From the NCBI GenBank assembly GCA_028583605.1, contig CM053331.1, positions 7,378,091-7,442,090 on the forward strand: a stretch of 64,000 nucleotides of DNA, in the 5' to 3' direction. Origin of the DNA: Dastarcus helophoroides. Its lineage: Eukaryota; Arthropoda; Insecta; Coleoptera; Bothrideridae. The position numbers and the translations under genes are program-made. Under the pieces are notes generated by a model that was not told the DNA's origin, did not search any database, and saw only the letters and a list, made by a program, of their open reading frames with translations. Shown piece by piece: positions 10,670 through 21,949 of this stretch (its first letter is position 1; each line of letters begins with the position of its first letter).

Positions 10670-12600
10670 GATTTTAGCTTTTTTTGAAAGATTTCGTTTT
10701 TTTTTTGAAGAATTCGACTCTTTCAAACTACCTATTTTCAAAATTCGACTTTTTTTCTTAATTTCGAATTTTTTGAAAACTTCGTTTTTGAAAATTTGAA
10801 TTTTTTTTTAGAAAATTTGGCACTTTTTTGAAAAATTGTTGATTTTTTTTGAAAATTTCGTTTTTCATGACAATTTTAGCTTCCTTCAAAATTTTGGCTA
10901 TTTCGAAATTTCCATTTATTCAAAATTTCGATTTTCTTGAAGTTTTGTTTTTTTTGAGAATTTCGACGTTCGTTAAAAATCTCGACTTCGTTGAAAATTT
11001 ATGAATTTATTTTAAAAATTTAAGACTTATTTCAAAATTTCGATTTTTTGAAATTATTGTTTTTTTTTCAAAACGGCGACTTTAGAAATGTTGAATATTT
11101 GAAAATCTCTATAATTTTTGGAAATTTGACTCTTTTTTGATATTTCGATCTTTTGAACGTTTAGTTTTTTGAAAATGTAGCTTTAAAACATTCTTTAGAT
11201 AAGAATTTGGATCTTTATTGAAAATCTAAACATTTTTTAAAATTCCCCACTGTTTTCAAAATTTTTCCATTTTCTTAAAATTACGACCTTTTCATAATTT
11301 CGATTTTCATTAACAATTTTAATCGTTTAAGTTTTAAATTTCGAAATGTTGGCTCTGGACCTTTTTAGAATCTAAAAATTGAAACCTTTTTAAAAATTTC
11401 AGCTCTCTTCAAAAATGTTTAGCTTTGACTTTTAAATTTGGAATTTTGATTTGATTTTTTTTTGTAAATCTGAAGGTATTTTAGAAATTAAAAATTTGGA
11501 CTTTTGTGAAAATTTGGTTTTTTAACTTTCGACTTTTGAAAATTTCAACTTTCATTCAAAATTTCCCCTTTTTTAAAAATAGGACTTTTTTCAAGATTTT
11601 GATTTTTTTTGAGGAATTCGACCTTTTTCAAAATATCTATTTCAAATTCCACTTTTCCTTAATTTCGAATTTTTTGAAAACTTCGACTTCTTAAAAATTT
11701 GGAAATTTTTAGAAATGTTGGCACTTTTTTGAAAAAGTTCGATTTTTACGACAATTTCATCTTTCAAAATTTCAGCTTTTTTAAAAATTCCATTCATTCA
11801 AAATTGTGACTTTCTTGAAATTCTGATTTTTTGAAAGTTTAGACTTTCGTAAAGAATCTCGACTTTATTGAAAAATTACGAATTCATTTTAAAATTTTTG
11901 ACTTTTTCAAATTTTCGATATTTTAGAAAATATGGACTTTTTTCTCAAAACGACGACTTTCAAAAATTTCTATATTTTTTCAAAATTTCACTCTTTCTTG
12001 ATATTTTAACTTCGTGAACATTTTGTCTTTTCAAAAACTAGTTTAAAAAATTTTTTATTTGAAAATTTGGATCTTTGTTGAAAATCATAACTTTTTATAA
12101 ATCTCTGACTTTTTCAAAATTTCTCCATTTTTTAAAAATTAGGACCTTTTGATAATAAATAGAATCGGCTCTTTTTCGGAAATTTTGAATTTGAATTTGA
12201 AAAATCGTTGAGTTTTTTTTTTTAAAAAGACTTCATTTCTATAACAATTTCAGCTTCCTTCAAAATTTCGGCTGTTTTGAAAATTCCATATATTCAAAAT
12301 TCTGATTTTTTGAAAGCTTCGACTTTCGCTAAATATCTCGACTTTATTAAAACATTACGAATTAATTTTAAAATATTTGACTTCAACCTGGAAGCTTCGA
12401 TTTTTTTGAAAATATGGAGTTTTTTTTAAAAACGGCCCCTTTCGCAAAGTAAAATATTTGAAAAGTTCTATATTTTTCAAACTTCGACTCTCTCTTTATA
12501 TTTCGATTTGTTGAAAATTTTGTCTTTTAAAAACATAGGTTTAAAAAAATTTCTATTTGAACATCTCAACCTTTGTTGGGCCTTTTTTTAAAATTTCCAA
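10670..12600 (-). repeat. Three diverged tandem units inside the hAT-like element
   Basis: Three passages keep the same order of phrases. The marker AATCTCGACTT..TTGAAAA..T.CGAATT occurs near 10978, 11857 and 12331, and the marker GGATCTTT.TTGAAAATC near 11210 and 12070. The spacing is roughly 880 and 475 bp, so the third unit is shorter. The units are strongly diverged but collinear, which argues against simple AT drift. Confidence 0.5.
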
Positions 12601-12721
12601 GTTTTTTTTTAAATCTCTTAAAAATTTCAATTTTCATAACAATTTCAACTTCCTTCAAAAGCAGGGCTTTTTTGAAAATCGTTTTCAAATTATCAACCAT
12701 CGTTAAAAATATCAATTTTTT

Positions 12722-12805
12722 TTGGTGGAACGCTCCTTGGTTATCTTTAAAAATTAGAATATAATTCTTGTCCGCAAAACCAAGAAAAATTAAAAAACTA
12801 TACCA
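12722..12805 (-). mobile_element. Truncated hammerhead-ribozyme family element
   Basis: TTTGGTGGAACGCTCCTTGG, then TTATCTTTAAAAATT, then TCTTGTCCGCAAAACCAAG: the outer module of the family with a few changes, cut before the ribozyme core. Confidence 0.55.
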
Positions 12806-12976
12806 AATTTAAATTTATATTTGTCAATTTCTTATAGTCAAGTCTCAACTCATAACGTCGAGAAAAATTTCTATAATTAAATAATAAAAGTCAACATGTT
12901 GATAAAAAGGATTAAGAGGTTTTGACAAATGACCAATTAAATGTTCTGTAATTAAACAGCTTAAAATTGAAAATAT

Positions 12977-13043
12977 GTACAACCGCAACCATAGACTAGT
13001 TTCGGCCTTCCTTGGCCTCATCAGCATGGTACGGTGGTTGTAC
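12977..13043 (-). ncRNA. Hammerhead ribozyme, type I, canonical core
   Basis: Read 5' to 3' on the minus strand: GTACAACC (outer stem I), a short internal bulge, CCAT, then core CTGATGA, stem II GGCC/GGCC with loop AAGGAA, core GAAA, the palindrome ACTAGT as minimal helix III, the cleavage triplet GTC with predicted cut between 12994 and 12993, then TATGG pairing back to CCAT(G), a small bulge, and GGTTGTAC, which is exactly complementary to the outer strand. Every conserved hammerhead base is present and both halves of a 14-bp bipartite stem I pair. A short helix III and a bulged stem I are the known hallmarks of hammerheads in Penelope-like elements and retrozymes. No protein frame accompanies it, and its host element could not be delimited. 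Confidence 0.85.
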
Positions 13044-14243
13044 ACACTTCCAACTTAAAGCCGTTAGTCAGTCGTATAAGTATCCAAGAGAGCAAACCTA
13101 TATTGAGTGACTTGTAACTGACTTTTAACTGTTTATTACGCAAACATTTTCGCCACATGCTAATTGAAGCATTACTCTCTGCTGAGATAATAAGCCTTGT
13201 ATATACGAATATATACAAGTTTATTACGATGCAATTGAAATCTAATTTCATTAGAATCTAATGAAAAATAGACTGCAATTGCAATTAAGAGGTTGTTAGA
13301 GAAAGAGAGAGGGATAAACTAAATTTGGTTTAAAGTTGAAATTTTGAAAAAATTAATAATGAAAAGTACCTACAAGTTTAAATTTAAAACTACAAAAGGA
13401 AAAAGTTAAAATATCGAAAAAAGCTAAATACATTAAACAAAACTTTCAAAAAATTCTACTTTTTCTAGAAATTTTGAAGTTTTCAGCAACATTTCCAGGA
13501 ACAAAATCGAATATTTGGGTTTAAAGTCAAGACTGAGTTAGGGTAGAAAATTTGAACTCTTTTTTTGAAATAAATTTAAAGTTATTTTTTTTTAAATTGA
13601 GGCTGGCCTTTTTTATTTTCGTTTATTTTTTTTATTTTAATCTTTTTAATCGACAATTCTAGAAAACACAGTCGAAACAGTAAAAATCAATTTTATTGGA
13701 AAAAGCGAATCAAAGTCAAAATTTCGATAGAGAACCAAAATTATGAAAGAAAAAGTTCTCTCAAATTTTTGATATTAATCGCCAAAGTTTGAATATTCTA
13801 AAGGTTTTCGACTCTTGGGTATATAGTTTAGGATTTTTATGAAAATTCCAAGTTTAAATTTGAAATATCTAAACCCGAAATTCCGATTTAGTTTTTTATA
13901 AACTTTAGGTTTTTCTTGAAATTTGAACTCAAATTGAACTAAAAACTCAAAATTTCACCATGAAAATATTAAACTTGAAAAATATAAAATATTTTCCTTC
14001 AATTTTAGGCAAGGTTGTAATATTAAAGTAAAAGACATCACATTTTCTAAATTATGTCCAAAAATCAATTTTTAAATACTTTTAAAAATCAAAAAATGAG
14101 TCACCTGGAACTGAACCGAAAACCGGGAAAAACCGTTATTTTTGTCAGAACGAAAACCGAAACTTAACCGATGTAATTTTTTTGCCGGAACGAAAACCCA
14201 AAATCGGAAGAAAAACATAGCGGTTCGAAGCCCTGTTTTAAAG

Positions 14244-16850
14244 AACATTTTTTTTAAGTTGGATAAGAAACTTAAAATTTCCACACAATGTTGTTTTTAT
14301 TCTCAAAATTTCAAGCCAAATTAAATTTTAACTGGAATATTCTTTCATCAAAATTTTCGGCTTCTTTTTGAAATTTGGACCTTTTTCTCGAAATATTTCT
14401 TTTCTTATCGTATTTTGAGTTTATTATAAATATTTTATGTGCTATTGTAAATTTGGACTAAAGCAGTGGATTCTTTTTCATTGAAGCACAGTTTCCTAGC
14501 AATTTTATTTGCAAATTCGAATTTTTCCAAAAATTTCAAATTTTTTTCAAAACAAACATTCAAAATTTGTTTTTTTTTTCTTAGACTAGGATTTTCCCTT
14601 TTAAAATCTGATACCCCTTCGTTAAAGTAATTAATAAATATTTTGAGTTTTCTTGAATTTTTTCCTTCAAATTTTATTTTAATTTAAATATGCCAACTTT
14701 TTTTCTTGAAATATCAAATTCGAATGATTTCTTTACGAAGCCGACTTCCTAAAACTTCCCAAAATTCTAGGATTTGACTATTTTACTCAAAATTTCCGAT
14801 AAAATCTCGCTATTTCTAATTTTTCCTAGAAATTGGAAATTTCAGCCAAAATTTCAAGAGAAAAATAAAACACTTATATTCCAATTTAAAGCTAGGACCT
14901 TGAAATTGAAGTCGAAATTTTGAAGGTAAACTTGAGACAATGACACGTTAGAAAATATTTAATTTAAACTTCCAATTTTTCTCTGGTTCTGTTTACGCTA
15001 TATTAGACTTTTTTCTTAAGCTTTCGACTTTAGCCTCGAAGCTGCAATTTTTTTAAGATTTTTTTGAATTTAGGCAGCTTTAGAATCGAAATTTACTTGC
15101 GTCTTGAATTCGTTTTGTAGAATTCGTTCAAAATTTAAAAATTCGTAATTTGGAAAATTAGATTCCGCAGATTAATTAAAAAAGTTATGAAACGGGCAAA
15201 TTTTGAAAAAAATGTCGAAGTTTTCACAAAAAGTCGAACTTTTGAAAAAAAAATGGAAATTTCGAAAAAGACTTCAAATTTTGAATGAAGCTTTACTTAA
15301 CTTCGAAAAAAGTCCTAATTTTGATGATAAAAGGTAAAAGGTTTCCAAAAAGATTAAAATCCTGAAAAAATTCAAAGATTTAAAAAAGTTGCACTTTTGA
15401 AAAAAAATCGAATTTTTCAAAAAAATGAAAACTTTCGGGAAAATTCGGATTTATCGAAGAAATAAGTTAAAACTTGGAGAAATAATAAAAAGTTTTAGCT
15501 AAACTAAAAATTAAAAAAAAATAGGTAATGGTTAAAAAAATGTTTTAACATAAGCATATTATAAAAAAAACAAAATTTAAAAAAAAATCGAAATTTTGAG
15601 AAAAAAACTGTGTCAAATTTTTTACAAGAAGTCAAAATTTTGACAAAAGTGGAAATTTTCCAAAAAAATTAAATTCTGAAAAAGTTACAGCTTCGAGAAA
15701 AAATGAAAATAATAAGAAAAGGTCGAAATTTTCAACAAAAGTCTAAATTCTGAAAAAGGTTCGAAAATATTGAAAATGTCGAAATTTTGAGAAAAATTTA
15801 ATTTTTCAAAAAACAAAAATTAAAGGAAAATCTAATTTTTCAAATAAAAATTTAGTTTACTGCATAAAAGCCGAACCCTCGAGAAAAAGTCGAAATTAAA
15901 AAAAAATCTTAATTGTCAAATAAGATCAAGTTTGAGAAATTGTGAAAAGTTGGACCAAGGTGACAATTTAAAAAAATAGGGCAGAAGTTTTCAAACGTCA
16001 GTTTTTCAACATCATTAAATTTACAGAAAAAATCAAAATGTTGAAAAAAAAAATAACAATTTTGAGACAAGATCGAAATTATGTGTAAACATTTTCAAAA
16101 AATTCAGAATTTTGAAAATAAATTAAAATTCCAAAGAACGGTCAAACTGAAAAAGTCTTGCGATTAATAAAATAAATAAACATTTAAAAAAAGTAGTAGC
16201 TAAAAAAAAGAACATTTGAGTTTCAACGTTTACAATATATAAAGTCGAAATGCTTTAAAGAAGTCGAGAAATGTTTAAGAATTTTCAATAAAAATCGAAG
16301 GCAGACTTTTCAAAAAGTAATGTTCAGAAAGTCAGAATTTTGTAAAAACGTGAAAATTAAAAAAGGTTGAATAAAAAAACAAATACTTGAGAGAGTCGAT
16401 ATTTTCAAAAAGTTAAAACTTTAAAAAAATTCAAATTTTTAAAAAGAATTGAAATGTTTTGAAAAAATCAAATTTAAAACTAGATTTCCAGAAAAAAAAT
16501 GAAATATCGAGTCTAAGTTTCAAAAATTGTCAATATTTACAAAAGTAAGGTCAAATATTCAAACTTCGAGATCAATTAAAAATATTTTAAAAAAATTGAA
16601 ATTTTCAAAAAATAAAATCTTTAAGAAATACAAGAATTATAAAAACATGTTAAAAAAAAATAAAACCAACCAAATAAGACAGAATTTTGAGGAATTTAGA
16701 ATATTCAAAAAATCAAAATTTTGAAAAAAGTCGAAATTTGCAAAATCAAATTAAAATGTCAACATTTTGGAAGTCGAACGAGAAAAGATCGACTTTGTGA
16801 AAAAGTGGGTTTAAATTGTCGAATTTTTCGAAATAAGTCAATTATAAAAT
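14244..16850. repeat. AT-rich repeat DNA, probable continuation of hAT-like copy A
   Basis: T-rich phrasing to about 14850, mixed to 15150, then A-rich phrasing to 16850. If the nested copy B is removed, this joins directly to 9289-9522. No coding region is supported; the open frames are compositional. The right end of copy A was not found. Confidence 0.4.
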
Positions 16851-16974
16851 ATTTTCTTTTTCTAATCGTTGGCTAGCGTTATTTGCGTGGGACATCGAGA
16901 ACTAACGCTGTGCCAACTTTTAATTTCTATGTTACATAATTTTAGAGGAAAACAGCTTTGTGACAGACACGAGA

Positions 16975-17030
16975 GTGAGATTATAAAGGTTCCGTTTTTT
17001 CCTTTTAAGGCACGGAACCCTAAAGAACTT
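16975..17030. repeat. Short inverted repeat with GGTTCCG / CGGAACC arms
   Basis: AAAGGTTCCGTTTTTTCCTT followed by TTAAGGCACGGAACCCTAAA forms a hairpin. Similar GGTTCCG...CGGAACC hairpins are common dispersed repeats in insect genomes; the exact family is not claimed. Confidence 0.4.
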
Positions 17031-17224
17031 TGCGATTGAAATCTAAACACCCAATTTTGAAGAAAAAAAAAACAAAATTTAAAGAAACTTTAAGAAAAAA
17101 TAGTAAAACGCCGACTTTCTAAAATTTCGATAATTTTTTTCTGGAAAACGATAGGTATTCTTACAGTAAAAATGTCAAACTGTTCTTCTGACGTTGTTGT
17201 CCAGCTAGATTTAAGTTTTAAAGT

Positions 17225-17450
17225 TGAAGAAAAATTGAAACGCAAATTTTGTTCCCTGAAACCAAGAAAGATGAAAAAACACAACAAAGATTGCTCTGAT
17301 GCGTTTCGACAGCTAAGCCATCATCTTCAGCGAGACACTGAACTAGAGCAACCTTTGTTGTGTTTTTTAACATTTCTTGGTTTCAGGGGACAAGAATAGT
17401 ATTTTAATTTTTGAAGATAACCAGGGACCTGTCCGTTTCACCAAAAAAAA
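17225..17450 (+). mobile_element. Hammerhead-ribozyme element, inverted dimer with decayed core
   Basis: Left half (minus orientation): TTGTTCCCTGAAACCAAGAA, then GATGCGTTTCGACAGCTAAG and CCATCATCTTCAGCGAGAC. Right half (plus): TAGAGCAACCTTTGTTGTG, then TTTCTTGGTTTCAGGGGACA, ending CCAGGGACCTGTCCGTTTC and a run of nine A. The ribozyme of the left half keeps CTGAAGA and GAAA, but the helix III palindrome is broken (ACGCAT). Confidence 0.6.
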
Positions 17451-17459
17451 AGTCGAAGG

Positions 17460-18300
17460 AAGTAAATTTTGTATAGAAGTTTTGACGCCAAGATTTCGTT
17501 TGAAAGTTAAAATTAAAAGGAATAATCGAAATTTGATATTATGATTGTGAATTCAAACCACCAACATTTCGAGCACAAAATTAGAAAATTTGGAATTTTT
17601 TTAAATAAACAAGCGTATCTTTTTGGAATGTCGCTTTTTTTACTTTAAATTTAGACTTAAATCTTAAATTTATTTAAAAAAAAAATGGAATTCCTGAGTT
17701 TAAAAAGATCAAATTGACTACGAACTTTTGAGAAAACGGTTCACATTCGGAGAATACATTAATAAAATCTATAAAAATGAGTATTTTACCTTCAAAATTT
17801 CGATTTCAAAAGTTGAAGCCAAAATTTTCTTATTTTTTACTAACAAATTGGGAATATAGTATTTTAGAAATTTAGCAACTAAAGTCGAGTTTCTTGAGAA
17901 AAAAGTTCAAATTTCGAGAATAGCCTAAAATCTATAAAAATTAAAGGATATCCCCCACAATTTTTTTTTTAATTTTTTCTTTTAAAATTTTAATTATTTA
18001 AACTTTTACTAAAAAACTGAGAAGATAGAATTTCAGAAATTTGGAAATTAAAGTCGAAATTCTGAGGATATTTTTTTCATTAATTTAGATATTTCTTTAG
18101 AAACTCAAATTTTTTTCTTAACATTTTCATTGTTTTTCTTTAAATTTTTTATTTCTTGCTGCAAGTTTCCAGTTAAAGCACAAAATTATAAAAATTAAAA
18201 TGTCAAAAGTTCGAAAAAGATTCAAACTTTTAATTAAAAAGTTCTTAAAACTTTAACTTTAATTTGAAAATACTTCCTTTAAGTTATCTGGAAGTCAGAA
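17460..18300. other. AT-rich non-coding DNA
   Basis: Mixed AT-rich sequence of the decayed-repeat type; nothing further can be supported. Confidence 0.35.
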
Positions 18301-18312
18301 TATTGAAAATAT

Positions 18313-20700
18313 TTGTATTATATTTTGTATTTTGTATTTCGTATTTCGTATTTCGTATTTTGTATTTTTTATTTCGTATTTCGTATTTCGTATTTTGTAT
18401 TTTGTATTTTGTATTTTGTATTTTGTATTTTGTATTTTGTATTTTGTATTTCGTACTTTCTATTTCGTATTTTGTATTTTGCATTTCGTATTTCGTATTT
18501 CGTATTTCGTATTTCGTATTTCGTATTTCGTATTTCGTATTTCGTATTTCGTATTTCGTATTTCGTATTTTGTATTTTGTATTTCGTACTTTCTATTTCA
18601 TATTTCGTATTTCGTATTTCGTATTTCCTATTTCCTATTTCGTATTTCGTATTTGGTATTTCGTATTTCGTATTTCGTATTTCGTATTTTGTATTTTGTA
18701 TTTTGTATTTTGTATTTTGTATTTCGTATTTTGTATTTTCTATTTTGTATTTTTTATTTCGTAATTTGTATTTTGTATTTCGTATTTCGTATTTCGTATT
18801 TCGTATTTCGTATTTCGTATTTCGTATTTTGTATTTTTTATTTCGTATTTCGTATTTCGTATTTCGTATTTCGTATTTCGTATTTTGTATTTTGTATTTC
18901 GTACTTTCTATTTCGTATTTTGTATTTTGCATTTCGTATTTCGTATTTCGTATTTCGTATTTCGTATTTTGTATTTTGTATTTCGTACTTTCTATTTCAT
19001 ATTTCGTATTTCGTATTTCCTATTTCGTATTTCGTATTTCGTATTTCGTATTTGGTATTTCGTATTTCGTATTTCGTATTTTGTATTTTGTATTTTGTAT
19101 TTTGTATTTTGTATTTTGTATTTTGTATTTTGTATTTCGTATTTTGTATTTTTTATTTCGTAATTTGTATTTTGTATTTTGTATTTCGTAATTCGTATTT
19201 CGTATTTCGTATTTCGTATTTCGTATTTCGTATTTCGTATTTCGTATTTCGTATTTCGTATTTCGTATTTCGTATTTCGTATTTCGTATTTCGTATTTTG
19301 TATTTTGTATTTCGTATTTTTTATTTCGTAATTGGTATTTTGTATTTTGTATTTTGTATTTTGTATTTTGTATTTTGTATTTTGTATTTTGTATTTTGTA
19401 TTTTGTATTTTGTATTTTGTATTTTGTATTTTGTATTTTGTATTTTGTATTTTGTATTTTGTATTTTGTATTTTGTATTTTGTATTTGTATTTCGTATTT
19501 CGTATTTCGTATTTCGTATTTCGTATTTCGTATTTCGTATTTCGTATTTCGTATTTCGTATTTCGTATTTCGTATTTCGTGTTTCGTATTTCGTATTTCG
19601 TATTTCGTATTTTGTATTTTGTATTTTGTATTTTGTATTTTGTATTTTGTATCTTGTATTTTGTATCTTGTATCTTGTATTTTGTATTTCGTATTTCGTA
19701 TTTCGTATTTCGTATTTCGTATTTTGTATTTTGTATTTTGTATTTTGTATTTCGTATTTCGTATTTCGTATTTCGTATTTCGTATTTCGTATTTCGTATT
19801 TCGTATTTCGTATTTCGTATTTCGTATTTCGTATTTCGTATTTCGTATTTCGTATTTTGTATTTTGTATTTTGTATCTTGCATTTTGTATTTTGTATCAT
19901 TGTATTTTATATCATTGTATTTTGTATTTTGTATTTCGTATTTTGTATTTCGTATTTCGTATTTCGTATTTCGTATTTCGTATTTCGTATTTCGTATTTC
20001 GTATTTCGTATTTCGTATTTCGTATTTTGTATTTTTTATTTCGTATTTCGTATTTCGTATTTCGTATTTTGTATTTTGTATTTCGTACTTTCTATTTCGT
20101 ATTTTGTATTTTGCATTTCGTATTTCGTATTTCGTATTTCGTATTTCGTATTTCGTATTTCGTATTTCGTATTTTGTATTTTGTATTTTGTATTTTGTCT
20201 TTTGTATTTCGTACTTTCTATGTCATATTTCGTATTTCCTATTTCGTATTTCGTATTTCGTATTTGGTATTTGGTATTTCGTATTTCGTATTTCGTATTT
20301 CGTATTTCGTATTTCGTATTTCGTATTTGGTATTTCGTATTTCGTATTTCGTATTTCGTATTTCGTATTTCGTATTTCGTATTTCGTATTTCGTATTTTG
20401 TATTTTGTATTTGGTATTTTGTATTTTGTATTTTGTATTTTGTATTTTGTATTTTGTATTTTGTATTTCGTATTTTGTATTTTCTATTTTGTATTTTTTA
20501 TTTCGTAATTTGTATTTTGTATTTTGTATTTCGTGTTTCGTATCTCGAATTTCGTATTTCGTATTTCGTATTTCGTATTTCGTATTTCGTATTTCGTATT
20601 TCGTATTTTGTATTTTGTATTTTGTATTTGGTATTTCGTGTTTCATGTTTCATGTTTCGTTATTTCCTATTTCGTATTTCATACTTCGTATTTTGTATTT
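18313..20700 (+). repeat. Heptanucleotide satellite (TATTTCG / TATTTTG)n
   Basis: About 2.4 kb of 7-bp units, nearly all TATTTCG or TATTTTG, in alternating runs of one type. Rare variants (CTATTTC, TATTTGG, GTACTTTC, GTAATTTG, TATCTTG) recur in the same order, for example the GTACTTTCTATTTCGTATT motif near 18451, 18902 and 20087, which shows a higher-order repeat of a few hundred bp on top of the 7-bp period. Because 7 is not a multiple of 3 and no rotation of either unit contains a stop, all frames on both strands stay open (YFVFRIS-like on plus, NTKYEIR-like on minus). The apparent 805-codon frame is an artefact of this and is not annotated as a gene. Confidence 0.97.
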
Positions 20701-20749
20701 TAGCATGACAATAAGTTTATCCCTATCCAAAATCGCTAAACGTACCTAA

Positions 20750-21900
20750 TGAAGTTCTCACTTCAAAAATCTATTTAAAACGAAGCCAACATTTTGGGAA
20801 AAGAAGTCGAGTTTTTCATAATTTTTTTCCTTTTATAACCTCGTTCGAGGTTGCGTACAAGCAGCAGAACAATTTCGATTACTTTTTATTTCGTTTATCC
20901 CGTTGATACAGTAGATTCTCTGCCGTTGCAATAATTAATCACAAAATGCGTGCCATTATTCATCCCGGAATATTAAATTATTGCTTGAAACAAAAGTTAA
21001 ATATTTTCCTTTTTCATATTTCCCACTTGTATTATTTAAGACAATATCCATTATCATTACGACCTCAACGCAACAAAGGATAATAAATGACGTTAAAAGA
21101 GTCTGAACTTCTTTTTTTGTTTGTTCGTGTTTTCCGCAGTCCGCGCCCCGATCGTCGGTAATACTCTTCCCGGATATAGTTCCCTGTAAATAAAATAAAA
21201 GCGATAGGGAATTATGGATGATTACCAGTTCTTTCTTTCTGCGAAAGAGTGATTTAGAGCCGGATATAGTTATTTTGCTTTCTAAGATATTTATCGTGTA
21301 AGAAATCTCTCTCCTAAGAAACATCTTCTATATGTGTTTTTAACGAGTTATACTTTTTGAAAGAGCAGCATTTCAAAATGATTGTTATAAATTGGAACCT
21401 GGAAAACTTTTCATGCTGAAAGGAAATATTTCTATCCGGGGCAAAAGCGAACACGAAAACAGGAAAAGCTGAGTATCGTGTGGAGACGAGGCAACTTTTT
21501 CCTTTATGATGAAGGTATTGATTGCCGCATCATTACAAGTTGAAAAGGTCGCACGTCAGCTGCCAAAAACTAATTACTAGGCTAAGTTTTCTATCTGGGG
21601 GACTCCCAGCTTCACCAACTGTCTAGGCTGAGCTCTATCAATGGCGAAACTTTGAGAAGTAGAAACATGAAAATCTTCGAAAACCGAAGAATTTCGAAAA
21701 TGGAAATTTAAACACATAAACACATAAATGGAGGATATGAGGAAAAAGGGGTACCAAAACTTAAATGCAAAAGAAATCAAAAGAGTTTTGCATAACCCAA
21801 AACTCTATGTAAAGAATAAAGGTATGAAAAAAATGACTAAACACGTACTTGCTTAAAGTTGTTGGTTGATTTTAAAAATTAAGTCCTAAGTGGGACGGAA
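20750..21900. other. Single-copy-like non-coding DNA
   Basis: Balanced composition next to the satellite. A 122-codon frame on the minus strand (20956-21324) has no recognisable domain, and I do not support it as a gene. Confidence 0.35.
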
Positions 21901-21949
21901 AAGAATATTTAACTTAGTACTGAACAATTTTTAAATTTTTCTTTTTAGG

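Larger units (their letters stand above)
9531..14235 (+). mobile_element. Large non-autonomous hAT-like element (copy B)
   Basis: Terminal inverted repeats are exact: CAGGGCTTCGAACCG at 9531-9545 and its complement CGGTTCGAAGCCCTG at 14221-14235. The target site duplication TTTTAAAG is perfect, 8 bp, at 9523-9530 and 14236-14243. Subterminal GAACCGAAA-type motifs lie inside both ends, as transposase-binding repeats do in hAT elements. An 8-bp duplication and a TIR starting CAG fit the hAT superfamily; that is inference from structure because no transposase frame exists inside. The 4.7-kb interior is T-rich tandemly repeated DNA (about 10670-12600), a hammerhead-family fragment and a separate hammerhead ribozyme. 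It sits inside another member of its own family. Confidence 0.8.

Noticed and set aside
18332..20749. 805-codon open frame and several overlapping frames of 135-458 codons on both strands
   Set aside because: They are produced by the stop-free 7-bp satellite; all frames give the same heptapeptide repeat and no start context or domain is present.
20956..21324. 122-codon minus-strand frame
   Set aside because: No domain, signal or repeat support; codon content looks non-coding.
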